DNA from: Penium margaritaceum
Lineage: Eukaryota > Streptophyta > Zygnematophyceae > Desmidiales > Peniaceae
DNA length: 64,000 nt
Reading direction: 5' to 3'
NCBI GenBank assembly: GCA_023375785.1
Contig: SZWC01002444.1
Coordinates: forward strand, 135,223 to 199,222
Shown here: positions 22,981 through 35,700 of the stretch, piece by piece
Numbering within the stretch: the stretch's first letter is position 1
Layout: the number at the start of each line of letters is the position of its first letter
Notes under the pieces: model-generated
Databases searched by the model: none
What the model was told of the DNA's origin: nothing
The model's input: only the letters and a program-made list of their open reading frames with translations
Program-made: the position numbers and the translations under genes

Positions 22981-24950
22981 ATCGGGAGATGGGTGCAAGC
23001 CGTGAATGGTAGGCCTAAGAGTCCTGCTTCTGTAGAGGCACAGCACAGAGAGAGCTTGGGAGGTTTTGGAGGCGGTGGACGCCTCAGCACCAGGTTGTAG
23101 AGGGAGGAGAGAAAACCTGGGCAATGCAGTAGTTTTTGAGTGGAGTCAGTGAGTGTAGTGGCGGTAGGGACATCACTAGAGGGGAAGGCACAGGTTGTCA
23201 GTAGTGCGGAGGGGATCCCAGTAGGGTTGCTGTGTTGCAGTGTAGGCTTGCAGTAGGAAGCAGAACGGTTTTGATCACACACCCATATAGTTCTTGGACT
23301 CATGTCGTACTTGGGTCTGCGCAGGTTGTGAGCGGTGACAACTCTGCGGAGGCAGGCAGTCCAGATCTGCGAGGTCATGTGATGCGCTTGCATGAAGCAG
23401 TCCGCTTCCTTCAATAGACGGTTGATGAGGAGTTTGCCATGAGCGGGGGCTGCGGTTAGCAGTGTTCCGTGGGTCATGCAGTAGTCTGTGGGAAAGGTGT
23501 GAAGGGGTGCATGAGCAGTGTTGGAGAGAATGAGGCGAGGCGGTCTGTCAAAGTGCTTGGTCTGTAGCCGTAGCCAGTCCCTGAGCGCAGAAACAGCTCG
23601 ATCCAGTGTGTGAAGGAAGAGGACAGTGCAATGCTGTGAGAATTGGTCGTGAATGAAGAGGAAGTGACTGTGACGGGCAGTGGAATATGCAGATGGAGGT
23701 TGAATGAGGGCGATGTGTATAGAGTCAAAGCTGCAGAGAGAGGTGTGAGAGGAGAGAGGAAGAGAGGAGGACACGGTGTACATCTCAAGACCGTACTCCT
23801 CAGATCCAATCTCAGTCACAGGCTCAACTACCCCTACCATAACAGCATTATTAGGAGCAGGAGTCACAGCAGCAGGGACGGCAAGAAAAGGTGGTGCTTC
23901 CACGTTGTTGGCTGGGGTGGAAGGCCAGCTTGAGCTTCCCATCCGGTTGTAGTAGCGCTGGTGGCATTCTTCCGCCCAGTTGGTTTGCTCGCCATAGGAC
24001 TTGCCGGGGTTCTGGTCCAGCCATTCGTCGGTAGCGCAATGATCACAGACGTGCGGCAAGTGGTTGTGACGGCCACACTTTGTCCCTTTGAGAGGACCGT
24101 GGCGGATGGTGTAGGAGCAGGCGGGGAAGCGGTTGAGCATGCGGTTGTCAGTAGTGGCGGCCATGGTCGTGAACGAGTTGGTGGCGATGGTGGTCTCACG
24201 TGCTTGCTTGGCGACATAGTCCTGCTCTGCTGCCATGAGCTTGGGGCTGATAACTGCGATGGTCAGTTGATCGACAGGCAGCTGCAGCAGGATTTGATGG
24301 ATGATATCATACTGACCAGGGAGGCCAGAGATGATGCCGGTGCAGAAGACAGCAGGCGGGAGGTCAATTTTCATTTCCTTGAGGTCGCGGGCAATGGTGG
24401 TGACGGCGGCAATGTAGCTGCCCATGTTGGTTTGGGCGGCGAAGGGCACGGAGAAGAGCGACATGATCTTGATGCCGCACGCAGTGGAGGTGTTGTTGCT
24501 GAAGCAGCCTTCAAGGGCCTTCCAGACCTCATGGGTCTTCGAGCCGAGGGTACAAATATCTTCATGCAGCTCAGGAGAGGAGGTGGTCATGATGGTCATG
24601 AGGGCGGTGCTGTTGGCGACTTCCCAAGAGGCGTGGGAGATGGTGGACGTTGGAGCAGCGGCGGCGGGAGCGGAGAGTGAGGAGGCATTTGGAGCAGGAT
24701 TGGACACGGATCCACCAGAGGGGTCTCCCCCGGAGACGGCTGCAACGGTGGCGGTTGAGACGGAAGCGGAGGCATCTGGTGGCTCTATCCCGTTGTCAGT
24801 GTTGGTGATCAGATGACTGAGGGTGACTCCCTCAACCTTCTGAGTCCCGAAGAAGAGCGACACCGAGTAGCTCTACAGCTCGTAGTTGCTAGTTCCATCC
24901 GGCTTCACAGTGAGTTTGGGGAGACCAGACAGAGTGAGGGTGGAGGCCAT
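22977..24950 (-). pseudogene. Gag-integrase fusion frame of element 2, with early in-frame stop
   Basis: The natural ATG appears to be at 24950 and opens a typical copia Gag start (MASTLTLSGLPKLTV, then a DGTSNYEL segment). Codon 26 is TAG (plus strand 24873-24875), where such proteins usually have Trp. After it the frame stays open for about 630 codons. Counting from codon 30 (24863): residues about 80-230 resemble the copia Gag domain (HEVWKALEGCF, LPGQYDIIHQILLQLP). Residues 249-276 hold a Cys/His cluster (KCGRHNHLPHVCDHC) that departs from the usual CX2CX4HX4C knuckle. Residues 396-530 align loosely with the integrase core (FIHDQFSQ for the first Asp region, LILSNTAH where LRSDNGGE is expected, then SQIWTACLRRVVTAHN). 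The second Asp and the catalytic Glu are absent. Protease, RT and RNase H are missing. Ending at the polypurine tract shows the shortened frame is the element's full coding content. Confidence 0.82.
23274..23678 (-). pseudogene. Degenerate integrase-core segment within the element 2 frame
   Basis: This part of the frame keeps the order of copia integrase landmarks: an IDDFS-like start, an LRSDNGGE-like block, an AERKNR-like block and a FWAEA..TA..LLNR-like block. The catalytic residues are mostly replaced: N for the second D, and no clear E in INRLLKEA. The reading frame is nevertheless uninterrupted. It cannot be an active DDE enzyme as read. Confidence 0.65.
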
Positions 24951-25091
24951 GATGAAGTTGATGATGATGAGGCAACGAACTCAGGATGCGGAGACAGGCG
25001 ACTCGAGATGGGGGCGCGAGGTAGGTGATATGAAATGATGATGCAGCGGCTGATGATGAGGAGGATGTGCGATTTGAAATGAAGGATGATT

Positions 25092-25346
25092 GAGCGTAGG
25101 GACAAAACCTCGTGCGCGGAAGTAGTGATGATAACGGCGGCGAGACGAGACACTGCTGCGGAGGACGATGAATGGGCGCAGGGATAGATCCACGTGCGCA
25201 GCTGGCGGAGATGATCGAGAAGCGAAGCTGCGGCTGATGTGAAGGAGTGGGCGTAGGAATCTCGTGCCCGGCCGGCGGAGATGATAAAGGAGCGAAAGCT
25301 GCTGCTGATGAAGAGGAGTGGGCGCAGGGGCGAAACCACGTGCGTG
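25092..25346 (-). repeat. Four leader boxes in element 2, spaced 71-78 bp
   Basis: Related GC-rich boxes occur at 25092-25119, 25170-25200, 25245-25270 and 25316-25346. The best copy reads, on the plus strand, GAGTGGGCGCAGGGGCG, then AAACCACGTGCGTG. Each is followed by purine-rich GATGATGA-type spacer. They lie in the untranslated leader between the PBS and gag. Frames of 120-170 codons through here are low-complexity artefacts. The same box recurs in element 3. Confidence 0.8.
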
Positions 25347-25513
25347 CAATCACCAAGAGGAAGTGGGATGGTGCTGCCACAACACCAAGTCAGAAGATGC
25401 ACTGCCACCGCATTTCTTCTGAAGACCACAGTTCTTCGAGGCGGAGAGTGTGATGACAGCAGAGGTGGATGCGGCCGACAGTGGTGAGCACGAAAGCGCC
25501 AGGTGTGTCACTT

Positions 25514-25527
25514 GAGCTTTGATACCA
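25514..25527 (-). promoter_or_regulatory. Primer-binding site of element 2
   Basis: Minus-strand TGGTATCAAAGCTC directly follows the upstream LTR. It differs from the plant initiator tRNA-Met complement TGGTATCAGAGC at one base. Confidence 0.85.
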
Positions 25528-26277
25528 TGTCAGAAGAATGCTGGTGCTGCTGTTAAGTGGACGCGGTCACAAGGACAAGCGTGTCAGTGGAGGACAAAAG
25601 CACGAGCAGAAGCAAAGCTGTATCAGCGACGAGAAGCGGAATGAAGGCGGAAAGGGAAGGCAATGGCGAGAATGAAGTGTGGACGCAGCACCGGAAGGTG
25701 CGAGCACTGAGGAATTGCTGAGACAAGTGGCAAAGCACTTTGGAGAGAAGAGTGGAAACCTCCTCCAAGCTGCGGGTGTTGCTGATGTATTGATAACGTT
25801 AGCGGGAAAGGACTGGGCGGAGTGCGAGAGCACGGGCGCTGAGATACGAATGAAGGCAAAGGGATTGGAGGCGGGCCAGAGGGCGAGCCTTAAGAGGAAT
25901 CCAATGGATTGATTACTCAAAGGAATACAAGCAGTACAAATAGGTAGCATCCTAGCCTAGCGCACTTCGTCGAGCGGGCACAAGAGTGTAGTGGTGACTC
26001 GGGCAAGAGAGAGAAGGAGCGCCGCGAGACCACGATCCGGCTTTGCTAGCCGTACGCATAGAGAAGTGTCGTGCGCAGGAGCGATCTCCGCAGGTGAGTT
26101 CGCCTTGACCATTGTTGCACGAATCCGTTGGCTTGGTTGTGGCGAGGTTTGCACAATCGTCGGTCGTGAGACCGTTCGGACTTTGGTCGTATGGCTCCGG
26201 AGATGAACCTGCGCAGTCACTCTTTATTTTTTCAGTGGCTGCACCCCTTGAAGCGATCTCCGAGATAACTTCCGACA
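25528..26277 (-). repeat. 5' LTR of element 2
   Basis: On the minus strand it starts TGTCGGAAGTTATCTCGG and ends TTCTGACA, 750 bp. An AATAAA-containing stretch lies about 45 bp from its start, but I cannot assign it as a working polyadenylation signal. Confidence 0.93.
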
Positions 26278-26282
26278 CTTGT
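26278..26282. repeat. Target-site duplication, right of element 2 (CTTGT)
   Basis: This is the second CTTGT copy, continuing into the C-monomer tail TGAAGGTC. Confidence 0.92.
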
Positions 26283-26283
26283 T

Positions 26284-26667
26284 GAAGGTCTTTGTGCTTG
26301 CTAGTTGATAACTAGTGTTCCCAACCCATTGTTTCCCCCTCTGACCATTTGTGACTCGTGTTATGAGTTTTCAACGTTGACCACACACTGTGAAATTCTT
26401 TTGGTCATGGTTAGTGGCATATGCCTACTTTGGTCTGTCACTCTACATGGTTGCCACGCCGTGTCACTACGTATTGAAGGTCTTTGTGCTTGCTAGTTGA
26501 TAACTAGTGTTCCCAACCCATTGTTTCCCCCTCTGACCATTTGTGACTCGTGTTATGAGTTTTCAACGTTGACCACACACTGTGAAATTCTTTTGGTCAT
26601 GGTTAGTGGCATATGCCTACTTTGGTCTGTCACTCTACATGGTTGCCACGCCGTGTCACTACGTATT
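26284..26667 (+). repeat. Identical tandem duplication of one D monomer (2 x 192 bp)
   Basis: 26284-26475 and 26476-26667 read identically. Both carry private variants (TTTGTGCTTGCTAG before D, TTTGGTCTGTCACTCTAC inside), so one monomer was copied very recently. Confidence 0.9.
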
Positions 26668-29600
26668 GAAGGTCTTTGTGCTTTCTAGTTGATAGCTAGT
26701 GTTACCAAACCATTGTTACCTCCTCTGACTATCTATGACTCTTGTTGTGAGTTGTCAACGTTGGCCACATGAAGTGAAAATCTTTGGTCCTGGTCAGTGA
26801 CATATGCATACTTTGGTTGGTCATTGTGCATGGTAGCCACACTGTGCCAGTCCATATTGAAGGTCTTTGTACTTGCTAGTCGATAACTCGTATTCACAAA
26901 CCATTGTTTCCCCCTCTGACCATTTGTGACTCATGTTATGAGTTGTCAAAGTTGACCACACATAGTGACATTCTTTGGTCATGGTCAGTGACATATGCCT
27001 ACTTTGGTTGGTCAATGTACATGGTAGCCACGCCGTGCCACTACTTATTGAAGGTCCTTGTGCTTGCTAGTTGATACCTGGTGTTGCCAAACCATCGTTT
27101 CCTCCTCTGACCATTTGTTACTCATATTATGAGTTGTCAACGTTGACCACACACAGCGAAATTCTTTGGTCAAAGGCAGTACATATGCCTCATTTGGCCG
27201 GTCATTCTGCATGGTAGCCACACCGTACTACTACTTATTCAAGGTCGTTGTACTTGCTAGTTGAAAACTAATATTCCAAAACCATTGTTTCCCCCCTCTG
27301 ACCATTTGTGACTCGTGTTATGGGTTGTGAACGTTGACCACCCATATTGAAATTCTTTGGTCATGGTCAGGGACACATGCCTAGTTTGGTTGTTCGGTGT
27401 GCATAGTAGCCACACCATGCCACTACTTATTAAAGTTCTTTGTCCTTTTTAGTCGAAACATAGGGTTCCCAAACCATTTTCTCTCCCTCTGGCCATTTGT
27501 GACTCGTGTTATGAGTTGTCAATGTTGACCACACATAGTGGACTTCTTTGGTCATGGTCAGTAACTTATGCATCCTTTGGTTGGTCACTGTGCACGCTAG
27601 CCACACTGTGCTACAACTTGTTGAAGGTCTTTGTACTTGCTAGTTGAGAACTAGTGTTCCCAACTGATTGTTTCCCCCTCTGACCATTTGTGACTCGTGT
27701 TATGAGTTTTCAACGTTGACCACACACTCTGAAATTCTTTTGGTCATGGTTAGTGGCATATGCCTACTTTGGTTTGTCACTGTACATGGTTGCCACGCCG
27801 TGTCACTACGTATTGAAGGTCTTTGTACTTTCTAGTTGATAGCTAGAATTCCCAAACCATTGTTACCCCCTCTGACTATCTGTGACTCTTGTTGTGAGTT
27901 GTCAACGTTGACCACGTGAAGTGAAATTCTTTGGTCATGGTCAGTGACATATGCATACTTCGGTTGGTGACTGTGCATGGTAGCCACACTGTGCCACTAC
28001 ATATTGAAGGTCTTTGTACTTGCTAGTCGATAACTAGTACTCACAGACCATTGTTTCCCCCTCTGACCATTTGTGACTCGTGTTATGAGTTGTCAAACGT
28101 GACCACACATAGTGACATTCTTTGGTCATTGTTAGTGACATATGCCTAATTTGGTTGGTCATTGTACATGGTAGCCACACCATGCAACTACTTCTTGAGG
28201 GACCTTGTGCTTGCTAGTGTATACCTGGTGTTCCCAAACCATAGTTCCCCCTTCTAACCATTTGTGACTTGCATTATGAGTTGTCAATGTTGACCACACA
28301 CAGCGGATTTCTTTGGTCAAATAGCAGTACCTATGCCTACTTTGGCCGATCATTGTGCATGGTACCCATACCGTGCTACTACTTATTGAAGGTCGTTGTA
28401 CTTGCTAGTTGAAAACGAATATTCCGAAACCATTGTACCCCCTCTGACCATTTGTGACTCGTGTTATGGGTTGTGAACGCTGACCACCCACATTGAAATT
28501 CTTTGGTCATGGTCAGTGACATATGCCTAGTTTGGTTGTTCGGTGTTCATGGTAGCCACATCGTGCCACTACTTATTGAAGTTCTTTGTCCTTTCTATTT
28601 GATATATAGGGTTCCCAAACCATTGTCTCTCCCTCTCACCATTTGTGAATCGTGTTATGAGTTGTCAATGTTGACCACACATAGTGGACTTCTTTGGTCA
28701 TAGTCAGTGATGTATGTATCCTTTGGTTGGTCACTGTGCATGCTAGCCACACCGTACCACTACTTGTTGAAGGTCTTTGTACTTGCTAGTTGATAACTAG
28801 TGTTCCCAACCCATTGTTTCGCCCTTTGACCATTTGTGACTCATGCTATACGTTTTCAACGTTGACTAGTCACTGTGAAATTCTTTTGGTAGTGGCATAT
28901 GCCTACTTTGGTTTGTCACTCTACATGGTTGCCACGCCGTGTCACTACGTATTGAAGGTCTTTGAGCTTTCTAATTGATAGCTAGTGTTCCCAAACCATT
29001 GATACCCCCTCTGACTATCTGGGACTCTTGTTGTGAGTTGTCAACGTTGACCACATGAAGTGAAATTCTCTGGTCATGGTCAGTGACATATGCATACTTT
29101 GGTTGGTCAATGTTTATGGTAGCCACACTGTGCCACTACATATTGAAGGTGTTTGTACTTGCTAGTCGAAAACTAGTATCCACAAACCATTGTTTCCCCC
29201 TTTGACCATTTGCGACTCGTGTTATGAGTTGTCAAAGTTGACCACACATAGTGACATTCTTTGGTCTTGGTCAGTGACATATGCCTACTTTGGTTGGTCA
29301 TTGTACATGGTAGCCACACCATGCCACTACTTATTGAAGGTCCTTGTGCTTGCTAGTTGATACCCGGTGTTCCCAAACCATTGTTTCGCCCTCTGACCAT
29401 TTGTGACTCGTATTATGAGTTGTCAACGTTGACCACACACAACGGATTTCTTTGGTCAAAGGCAGTACATATGCCTACTTTGGCCGGTCATTGTGCATGG
29501 TAGCCACACCGTGCTACTACTTACTAAAGGTCGTTGTACTTGCTAGTTGAAAACTAAAATTCTGAAACCATTGTTTCCCCCTCTGACCATTTGTGACTCG

Positions 29601-30884
29601 TGTTATGGGTTGTGAACATTGACCACCCATATTGAAATTCTTTGGTCATGGTCAGTGACATATATCTACATTGGTTGTTCGGTGTGCATAGTAGCCATAC
29701 CGTGCCACTACGTATTGAAGTTCTTTGTCCTTTCTAGTTGATGCATAGGGTTCCAAAACCATTGTCTCTCCCCCTGACCATTTGTGACTCGTGTTATGGG
29801 TTGTCAACGTTGACCACACATACTGGACTTCTTTGGTCATAGTCAGTGACGTATGCATCCTTTGGTTGGTCACTGTGCACGCTAGCCATACCGTGCCACT
29901 ACTTGTTGAAGGTCTTTGTACTTGCTAGTTGATAACTACTGTTCCCAATCCATTGTTTCCCCCTCTGACCATCTGTGACTCGTGTTATGAGGTTTCAACG
30001 TTGACCACACACTGTGAAATTCTTTTGGTCGTGGTTAGTGGCATATGCCTACTTTGGTTTGTCAGTGTACATGGTTGCCACGCCGTGTCAGTACGTATTG
30101 AAGGTCATTGTGCTTTGTAATTTATAGCTAGTGTTACCAAACCATTGTTACCCCCTCTGACTATCTGTGACTCTTGTTGTGAGTTGTAAACGTTGACCAC
30201 ATGAAGTGACATTCTTTGGTCATGGTTAGTGACATATGCATACTTTGGTTGGTCACTCTGCATGGTATCCACACTGTGCTACTACATATTGAAGGTGTTT
30301 GTACTTGCTAGTTGATAACTAGTATTCACAAACCATTGTTTCCCCCTCTGACCATTCGTGACTCGTGTTATGAGTTGTCAAAGTTGACCACATATACTGA
30401 CATACTTTGGTCATGGTCAGTGACATATGCCTACTTTGGTTGGTCATTGTACATGGTACTCACACCGTGCCACTACTTATTGAAGGTCCTTGTGCTTGCT
30501 AGTTAATACCTGGTGCTCCCAAACCATCGTTTCTCCCTCTGACCATTTGTGACTCACATTATGAGTTGTCAACGGTGACCACACACAGCAGATTTCTTTG
30601 GTCAAAGGCAGTACATATGCCTACTTTGGCCGGTCATTGTGCATGGTAGCCACACCGTGGTGCTACTTATTGCAGGTCGTTGTACGTGCTAGTTGAAAAC
30701 TAATATTCTGAAATCATTGTTTCCCCCTCTGACCATTTGTGACTCGTGTTATGGGTTGTGAATGTTGACCACCCATATTGAAATTCTTTGGTCATGGTCA
30801 GTGACATATGCCTAGTTTGGTTGTTCGGTGTGCATAGTAGCCACACCGTGCCACTACTTACTAAATTTATTTGTCCTTTCTAGT

Positions 30885-31075
30885 CGATACATAGGGTTCC
30901 CAAACCATTGTCTCTCCCTCTGACCATTTGTGAATCGTGTTATGAGTTGTGAATGTTGACCACACATAGTGACATTCTTTGTTCATGGTCAGTGACATAT
31001 GCCTACTTTGGTTGGTCTTTGTACATGGTAGCCACACCGTGCCACTACTTATTGAAGGTCCTTGTGCTTGCTAGT
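30885..31075 (+). repeat. C/F hybrid monomer
   Basis: The first part is C (GTCTCTCCCTCT) and from about 30970 it is F (TAGTGACATTC, GGTCCTTGTGCTTGC). An A monomer follows. This in-register switch produces the nine-monomer interval. Confidence 0.82.
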
Positions 31076-32370
31076 TGATGCCTGGTGTTCCCAAACCATC
31101 GTTTCCCCGTCGGACCATTTGTTACTCGCATTATGAGCTCTCAACGTTGACCACACACAGCGGATTTCTTTGGTCAAAGGCAGTACATATGCCTACTTTG
31201 GTCGGTCATTGTGCATGGTAGCCACACCGTGCTACTACTTATTGAAGGTCGTTGTACGTGCTAGTTGAAAAGTAATATTCCGAAAGCATTGTTTCCCCCT
31301 CTGACCTTTTGTGACTCGTGTTATGGGTTGTGAACGTTGACCACCCATATTGAAATTCTTTGGTCATGGTCAGTGACATATGCCTCGTTTGGTTGTTCGG
31401 TGTGCATAGTAGCCACACCGTGCCACTACGTATTGAAGTCCTTTGTCCTTTCTAGTCGATGCATAGGGTTCCCAAACCATTTTCTCTCCCTCTGGCCATT
31501 TGTTACTCGTGTTATGAGTTGTCAATGTTGACCACATATAGTGGACTTCTTTGGTCATAGTCAGTGTCGTATGCATCCTTTGGTTGGTCACTGTGGACGC
31601 TAGCCACACCGTGCCACTACTTGTTGAAGGTCTTTGTAGTTGCTAGTTGATAACTAGTACTCCCAACCCATTGTTTTCCCCTCTGACCATTTGTGACTCG
31701 TGTTATGAGTTTTCAACGTTGACCACACACTGTGAAATTCTTTTGGTCATGGTCAGTGGCATATGCCTACTTTGGTTTGTCACTGTACATGGTTGCCATG
31801 CCGTGTCACTACGTATTGAAGGTCTTTGTGCTTTCTATTTGATAGCTAGTGTTCCCAAACCATTGTTGCCCCCTCTGACTATCTGTGACTCTTGTTGTGA
31901 GTTGTCAACGTTGACCACATGAAGTGAAATTCTTTGGTCATGCTCAGTGACATATGCATACTTTGGTTGGTCACTTTGGATGGTACACTATGTGCCACTC
32001 CATATAGAAGGTCTTTGTACTTGCTAGTCGATAACTAGTATTCACAAACCATTGTTCCCCCTTTGACCATTCGTGACTCGTGTTATGAGTTGTCAAAGTT
32101 TACCACACATAGTGATATTCTTTGGTCATGGTCAGTGACATATACCTACTTTGGTTGGTCATTGTACATGGTAGCCACACCGTGCCAGTACTTATTGAAG
32201 GTCGTTGTGCTTTCTAGTTGATACCTGGTGTTCCCAAACCATCGTTTCCCCCTCTGACCATTTGTGACTCGTATTATGAGTTGTTAACGTTGACCACACA
32301 TAGCGGACTTCTTTGGTCAAAGGCAGCACATATGCCTACTTTTGCCGGTCATTGTGCATGGTAGCCACAC

Positions 32371-32752
32371 CGTGCTACTTCTTATTAAAGTTCGTTGTAC
32401 TTGCTAGTTGAACACTAATATTCCAAAACCATTGTTTCCCCCTCTGACCATTTGTGACTCGTGTTATGGGTTGTGAACGTTGACCACCCATATTGAAATT
32501 CTTTGGTCATGGTCAGTGACATATGCCTAGTTTGGTTGTTCGGTGTGCATAGTAGCCACACCGTGCTACTTCTTATTAAAGTTCGTTGTACTTGCTAGTT
32601 GAACACTAATATTCCAAAACCATTGTTTCCCCCTCTGACCATTTGTGACTCGTGTTATGGGTTGTGAACGTTGACCACCCATATTGAAATTCTTTGGTCA
32701 TGGTCAGTGACATATGCCTAGTTTGGTTGTTCGGTGTGCATAGTAGCCACAT
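32371..32752 (+). repeat. Identical tandem duplication of one B-phase monomer (2 x 191 bp)
   Basis: 32371-32561 and 32562-32752 match throughout as read. They share the unusual CTACTTCTTATTAAAGTTCG and TTGAACACTAATATTCC variants. Boundaries fall in the CACACCGTG box near the monomer end. Confidence 0.9.
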
Positions 32753-35700
32753 CGTGCCACTACGTATTGAAGTTCTTTGTCCTTTCTAGTCGATGCATAG
32801 GGTTCCCAAACCATTTTCTCTCCCTCTGGCCATTTGTGACTCGTGTTATGACCTGTCAATGTTGACCACACAGTGGACTTCTTTGGTCATAGTCAGTGAC
32901 GTATGCATCCTTTGGTTGGTAACTGTACACGCTAGCCACACCGTGCCTCTACTTGTTGAAGGTCTTTGTACTTGCTAATTGATAACTAGTGTTCCCAACC
33001 CATTGCTTCCCCCTCTGACCATTTGTGACTCGTGTTATGAGTTTTCAACGTTGACCACACACTGTGAAATTCTTTTGGTCATGGTTAGTGGCATATGCTT
33101 ACTTTGGTTTGTCACTGTACATGGTTGCCACACCGTGTCACTGCGTATTGAAGGTGTTTGTGCTTTCTAGTTGATAGCTAGTGTTCCCAAACCATTGTTA
33201 CCCCCTCTGACTATCTGTGACTCTTGTTGTGAGTTGTCAACGTTGACCACATGAAGTGAAATTCTTTGGTCATGGTCAGTGACATATGCATACTTTGGTT
33301 GGTCATTGTGCATTGTAGCCACACTGTGCCTCTACATATTGAAGGTCTTTGTACTTGCTAGTCGATAACTAGTATTCACAAACCATTGTTTCCCCCCTCT
33401 TACCATTTGTGACTCGTGTTATGAGTTGTCAAAGCTGGCCACACATAGTGACATTCTTTGGTCATGGTCAGTGACATATGCCTAGTTGGGTTGGTGATTG
33501 TACATGGTAGCCACACCGTGCCACTACTTATTGAAGGTCCTTGTGCTTGCTAGTTGATACCTGGTGTTCCCAAACCATCGTTTCTCCCTCTGACCATTTG
33601 TGACTCACATCATGAGTTGTCAACGTTGACCACACACAGCAGATTTCTTTGGTCAAAGGCAGTACATATGCCTACTTTGGCCGGTCATTGTGCATGGTAG
33701 CCACACCGTGCTACTACGTATTGAAGGTCACTGTACTTGCTAGTTGAAAAATAATATTCCAGAACCATTGTTTCCCCCTATGACTACTTGTGAACCGTGT
33801 TATGGATTGTAAATGTTGACCATCCATGTTGAAATTCTTTGGTCATGCTCAGTGACATATGCCTAGTTTGGTTGTTTGGTGTGCATAGTAGTCACACTGT
33901 GCCACTACTTATTGAAGTTCTTTGTCCTTTCTAGGCGATGCATAGGGTTCCCAAACCATTGTCTCTCCCTGTGACCATTTGTGACTCGTGTTATGAGTTG
34001 TCAATGTTGACCGCACATAGTGGACTACTTTGGTCATAGTCAGTGACGTATGTATCCTTTGGTTGGTCGCTGTGCACGCTAGCGACACGTTGCCACTACT
34101 TGTTGAAGATCTTTGTACTTGCTAGTTGATAACTAGTGTTCCCAACCCATTGTTTTCCCCTCTGACCATTTGTGACTCGTGTTATGAGTTTTGAACATTG
34201 ACCACACACTGTGAAATTCTTTTGGTCACGATTAGTGGCATATGCCTACTTTGGTTTGTCACTGTACATGGTTGCCATGTTGTGTCACTACGTATTGAAG
34301 GCCTTTGTGCTTTCCAGTTGATAGCTAGTGTTCCCAAACCATTGTTACCCCCTCTGACTATCTGTGACTCTTGTTGTGAGTTGTCAACGTTGACCACATG
34401 AAGTGAAATTCTTTGGTCATGGTCAGTGACATATGCATACTTTGGTTGGTCACTGTGCATGGTAACCACACTGCGCCACTGCATATTGAAGTTCTTCGTA
34501 CTTGCTAGTCGATAACTAGTATTCAAAAACCAATGTTCCCCCTCTGACCATTTGTGACTCGTGTTATGAGTTGTCAAAGTTTACCACACATAGTGACATT
34601 CTTTGGTCATGGTAAGTGACATATACTTACTTTGGTTTGCCATTGTACATGGTAGCCACACCGTGCCAGTACTTATTGAAGGTCCTTGTGCTTTCTAGTT
34701 GATACCTGGTGTTCCCAAACCATCGTTTCCCCCTTTAACCATTTGTGACTCGTGTTATGAGTTGTCAACGTTGACCACACACAGCGGACTTCTTTGGTCA
34801 AAGGCAGTACATATGCCTACTTTGGCCGGTCATTGTGCATGGTAGCCACACCGTGCTACTACTTAGTAAAGGTCGTTGTACTTGCTAGTTGAAAACTAAT
34901 ATTCCAAAACCATTGGTTCCCCCTCTGACTATTTGTGACTCGTGTTATGGGTTGTGAACGTTGACCACCCATATTGAAATTCTTTGGTCATGGTCAGTGA
35001 CATATGCCTAGTTTGGTTGTTTGGTGTGCATAGTAGCCACATCGTGCCACTACGTATTGAAGTTCTTCATCCTTTCTAGTCGATGCATAGGATTCCCAAA
35101 CCAATTTCTCTCCCTCTGGCCATTTGTGACTCGTGTTATGAGTTGTCAATGTTGACCACACAGTGGACTTCTTTGGTCATAATCAGTGACGTATGCATCC
35201 TTTGGTAAGTCACTGTGCACGCTAGCCACACCGTGCCACTACTTGTTGAAGGTCTTTGTACTTGCTAGTTCATAACTAGTGTTCCCAACCCATTGTTTCC
35301 CCCTCTGACCATTTGTGACTCGTGTTATGAGTATTCAACGTTGACCACACACTGTGAAATTCTTTTGGTCATGGTTAGTGGGAGATGCCTACTTTGGTTT
35401 GCTACTGTACATGGTTGCCACATTGTGTCACTACGTATCGAAGGTCTTTGTGCTTTCTAGTTGATAGCTAATGTTCCCAAACCATTGTTACCCCCTCTTT
35501 CTATCTGTGACTCTTGTTGTGAGTTGTCAATGTTGACCACATGAAGTGAAATTCTTTGGTCATGGTCAGTGACATATGCATACTTTGGTTGGTCACTGTG
35601 CATGGTAGCCACACTGTGCCACTACAGTTTGAAGGTCTTTGTACTTGCTAGTCGATAACTAGTATTCACAAACCATCGTTTCCCCCTCTGACCATTTGTG

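Larger units (their letters stand above)
22220..26277 (-). mobile_element. Element 2: complete copia-like LTR retrotransposon lacking reverse transcriptase
   Basis: This 4058-bp insertion is flanked by CTTGT duplications and lies on the minus strand. Its upstream LTR is 25528-26277, followed by a tRNA-iMet-type PBS, a 577-bp leader with repeated GC-rich boxes, one long coding frame, a polypurine tract and the downstream LTR 22220-22970. A Ty1/copia element would normally encode Gag, protease, integrase and RT-RNase H over about 4-4.5 kb of internal sequence. Here the internal region is 2557 bp. Its frame goes from Gag to a degenerate integrase core and ends at the polypurine tract. The missing RT makes it non-autonomous. 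Confidence 0.93.

Noticed and set aside
23961-24680. 239-codon plus-strand frame opposite gag
   Set aside because: It is an antisense shadow of the Gag coding frame, Gly/Asp-rich because of GC-rich codons on the real strand.
24889-25429. Three overlapping minus-strand frames in the element 2 leader
   Set aside because: They are His/Ser/Pro-rich readings of the repeated GC-rich leader boxes, upstream of the gag ATG, and one of them overlaps gag in another frame.
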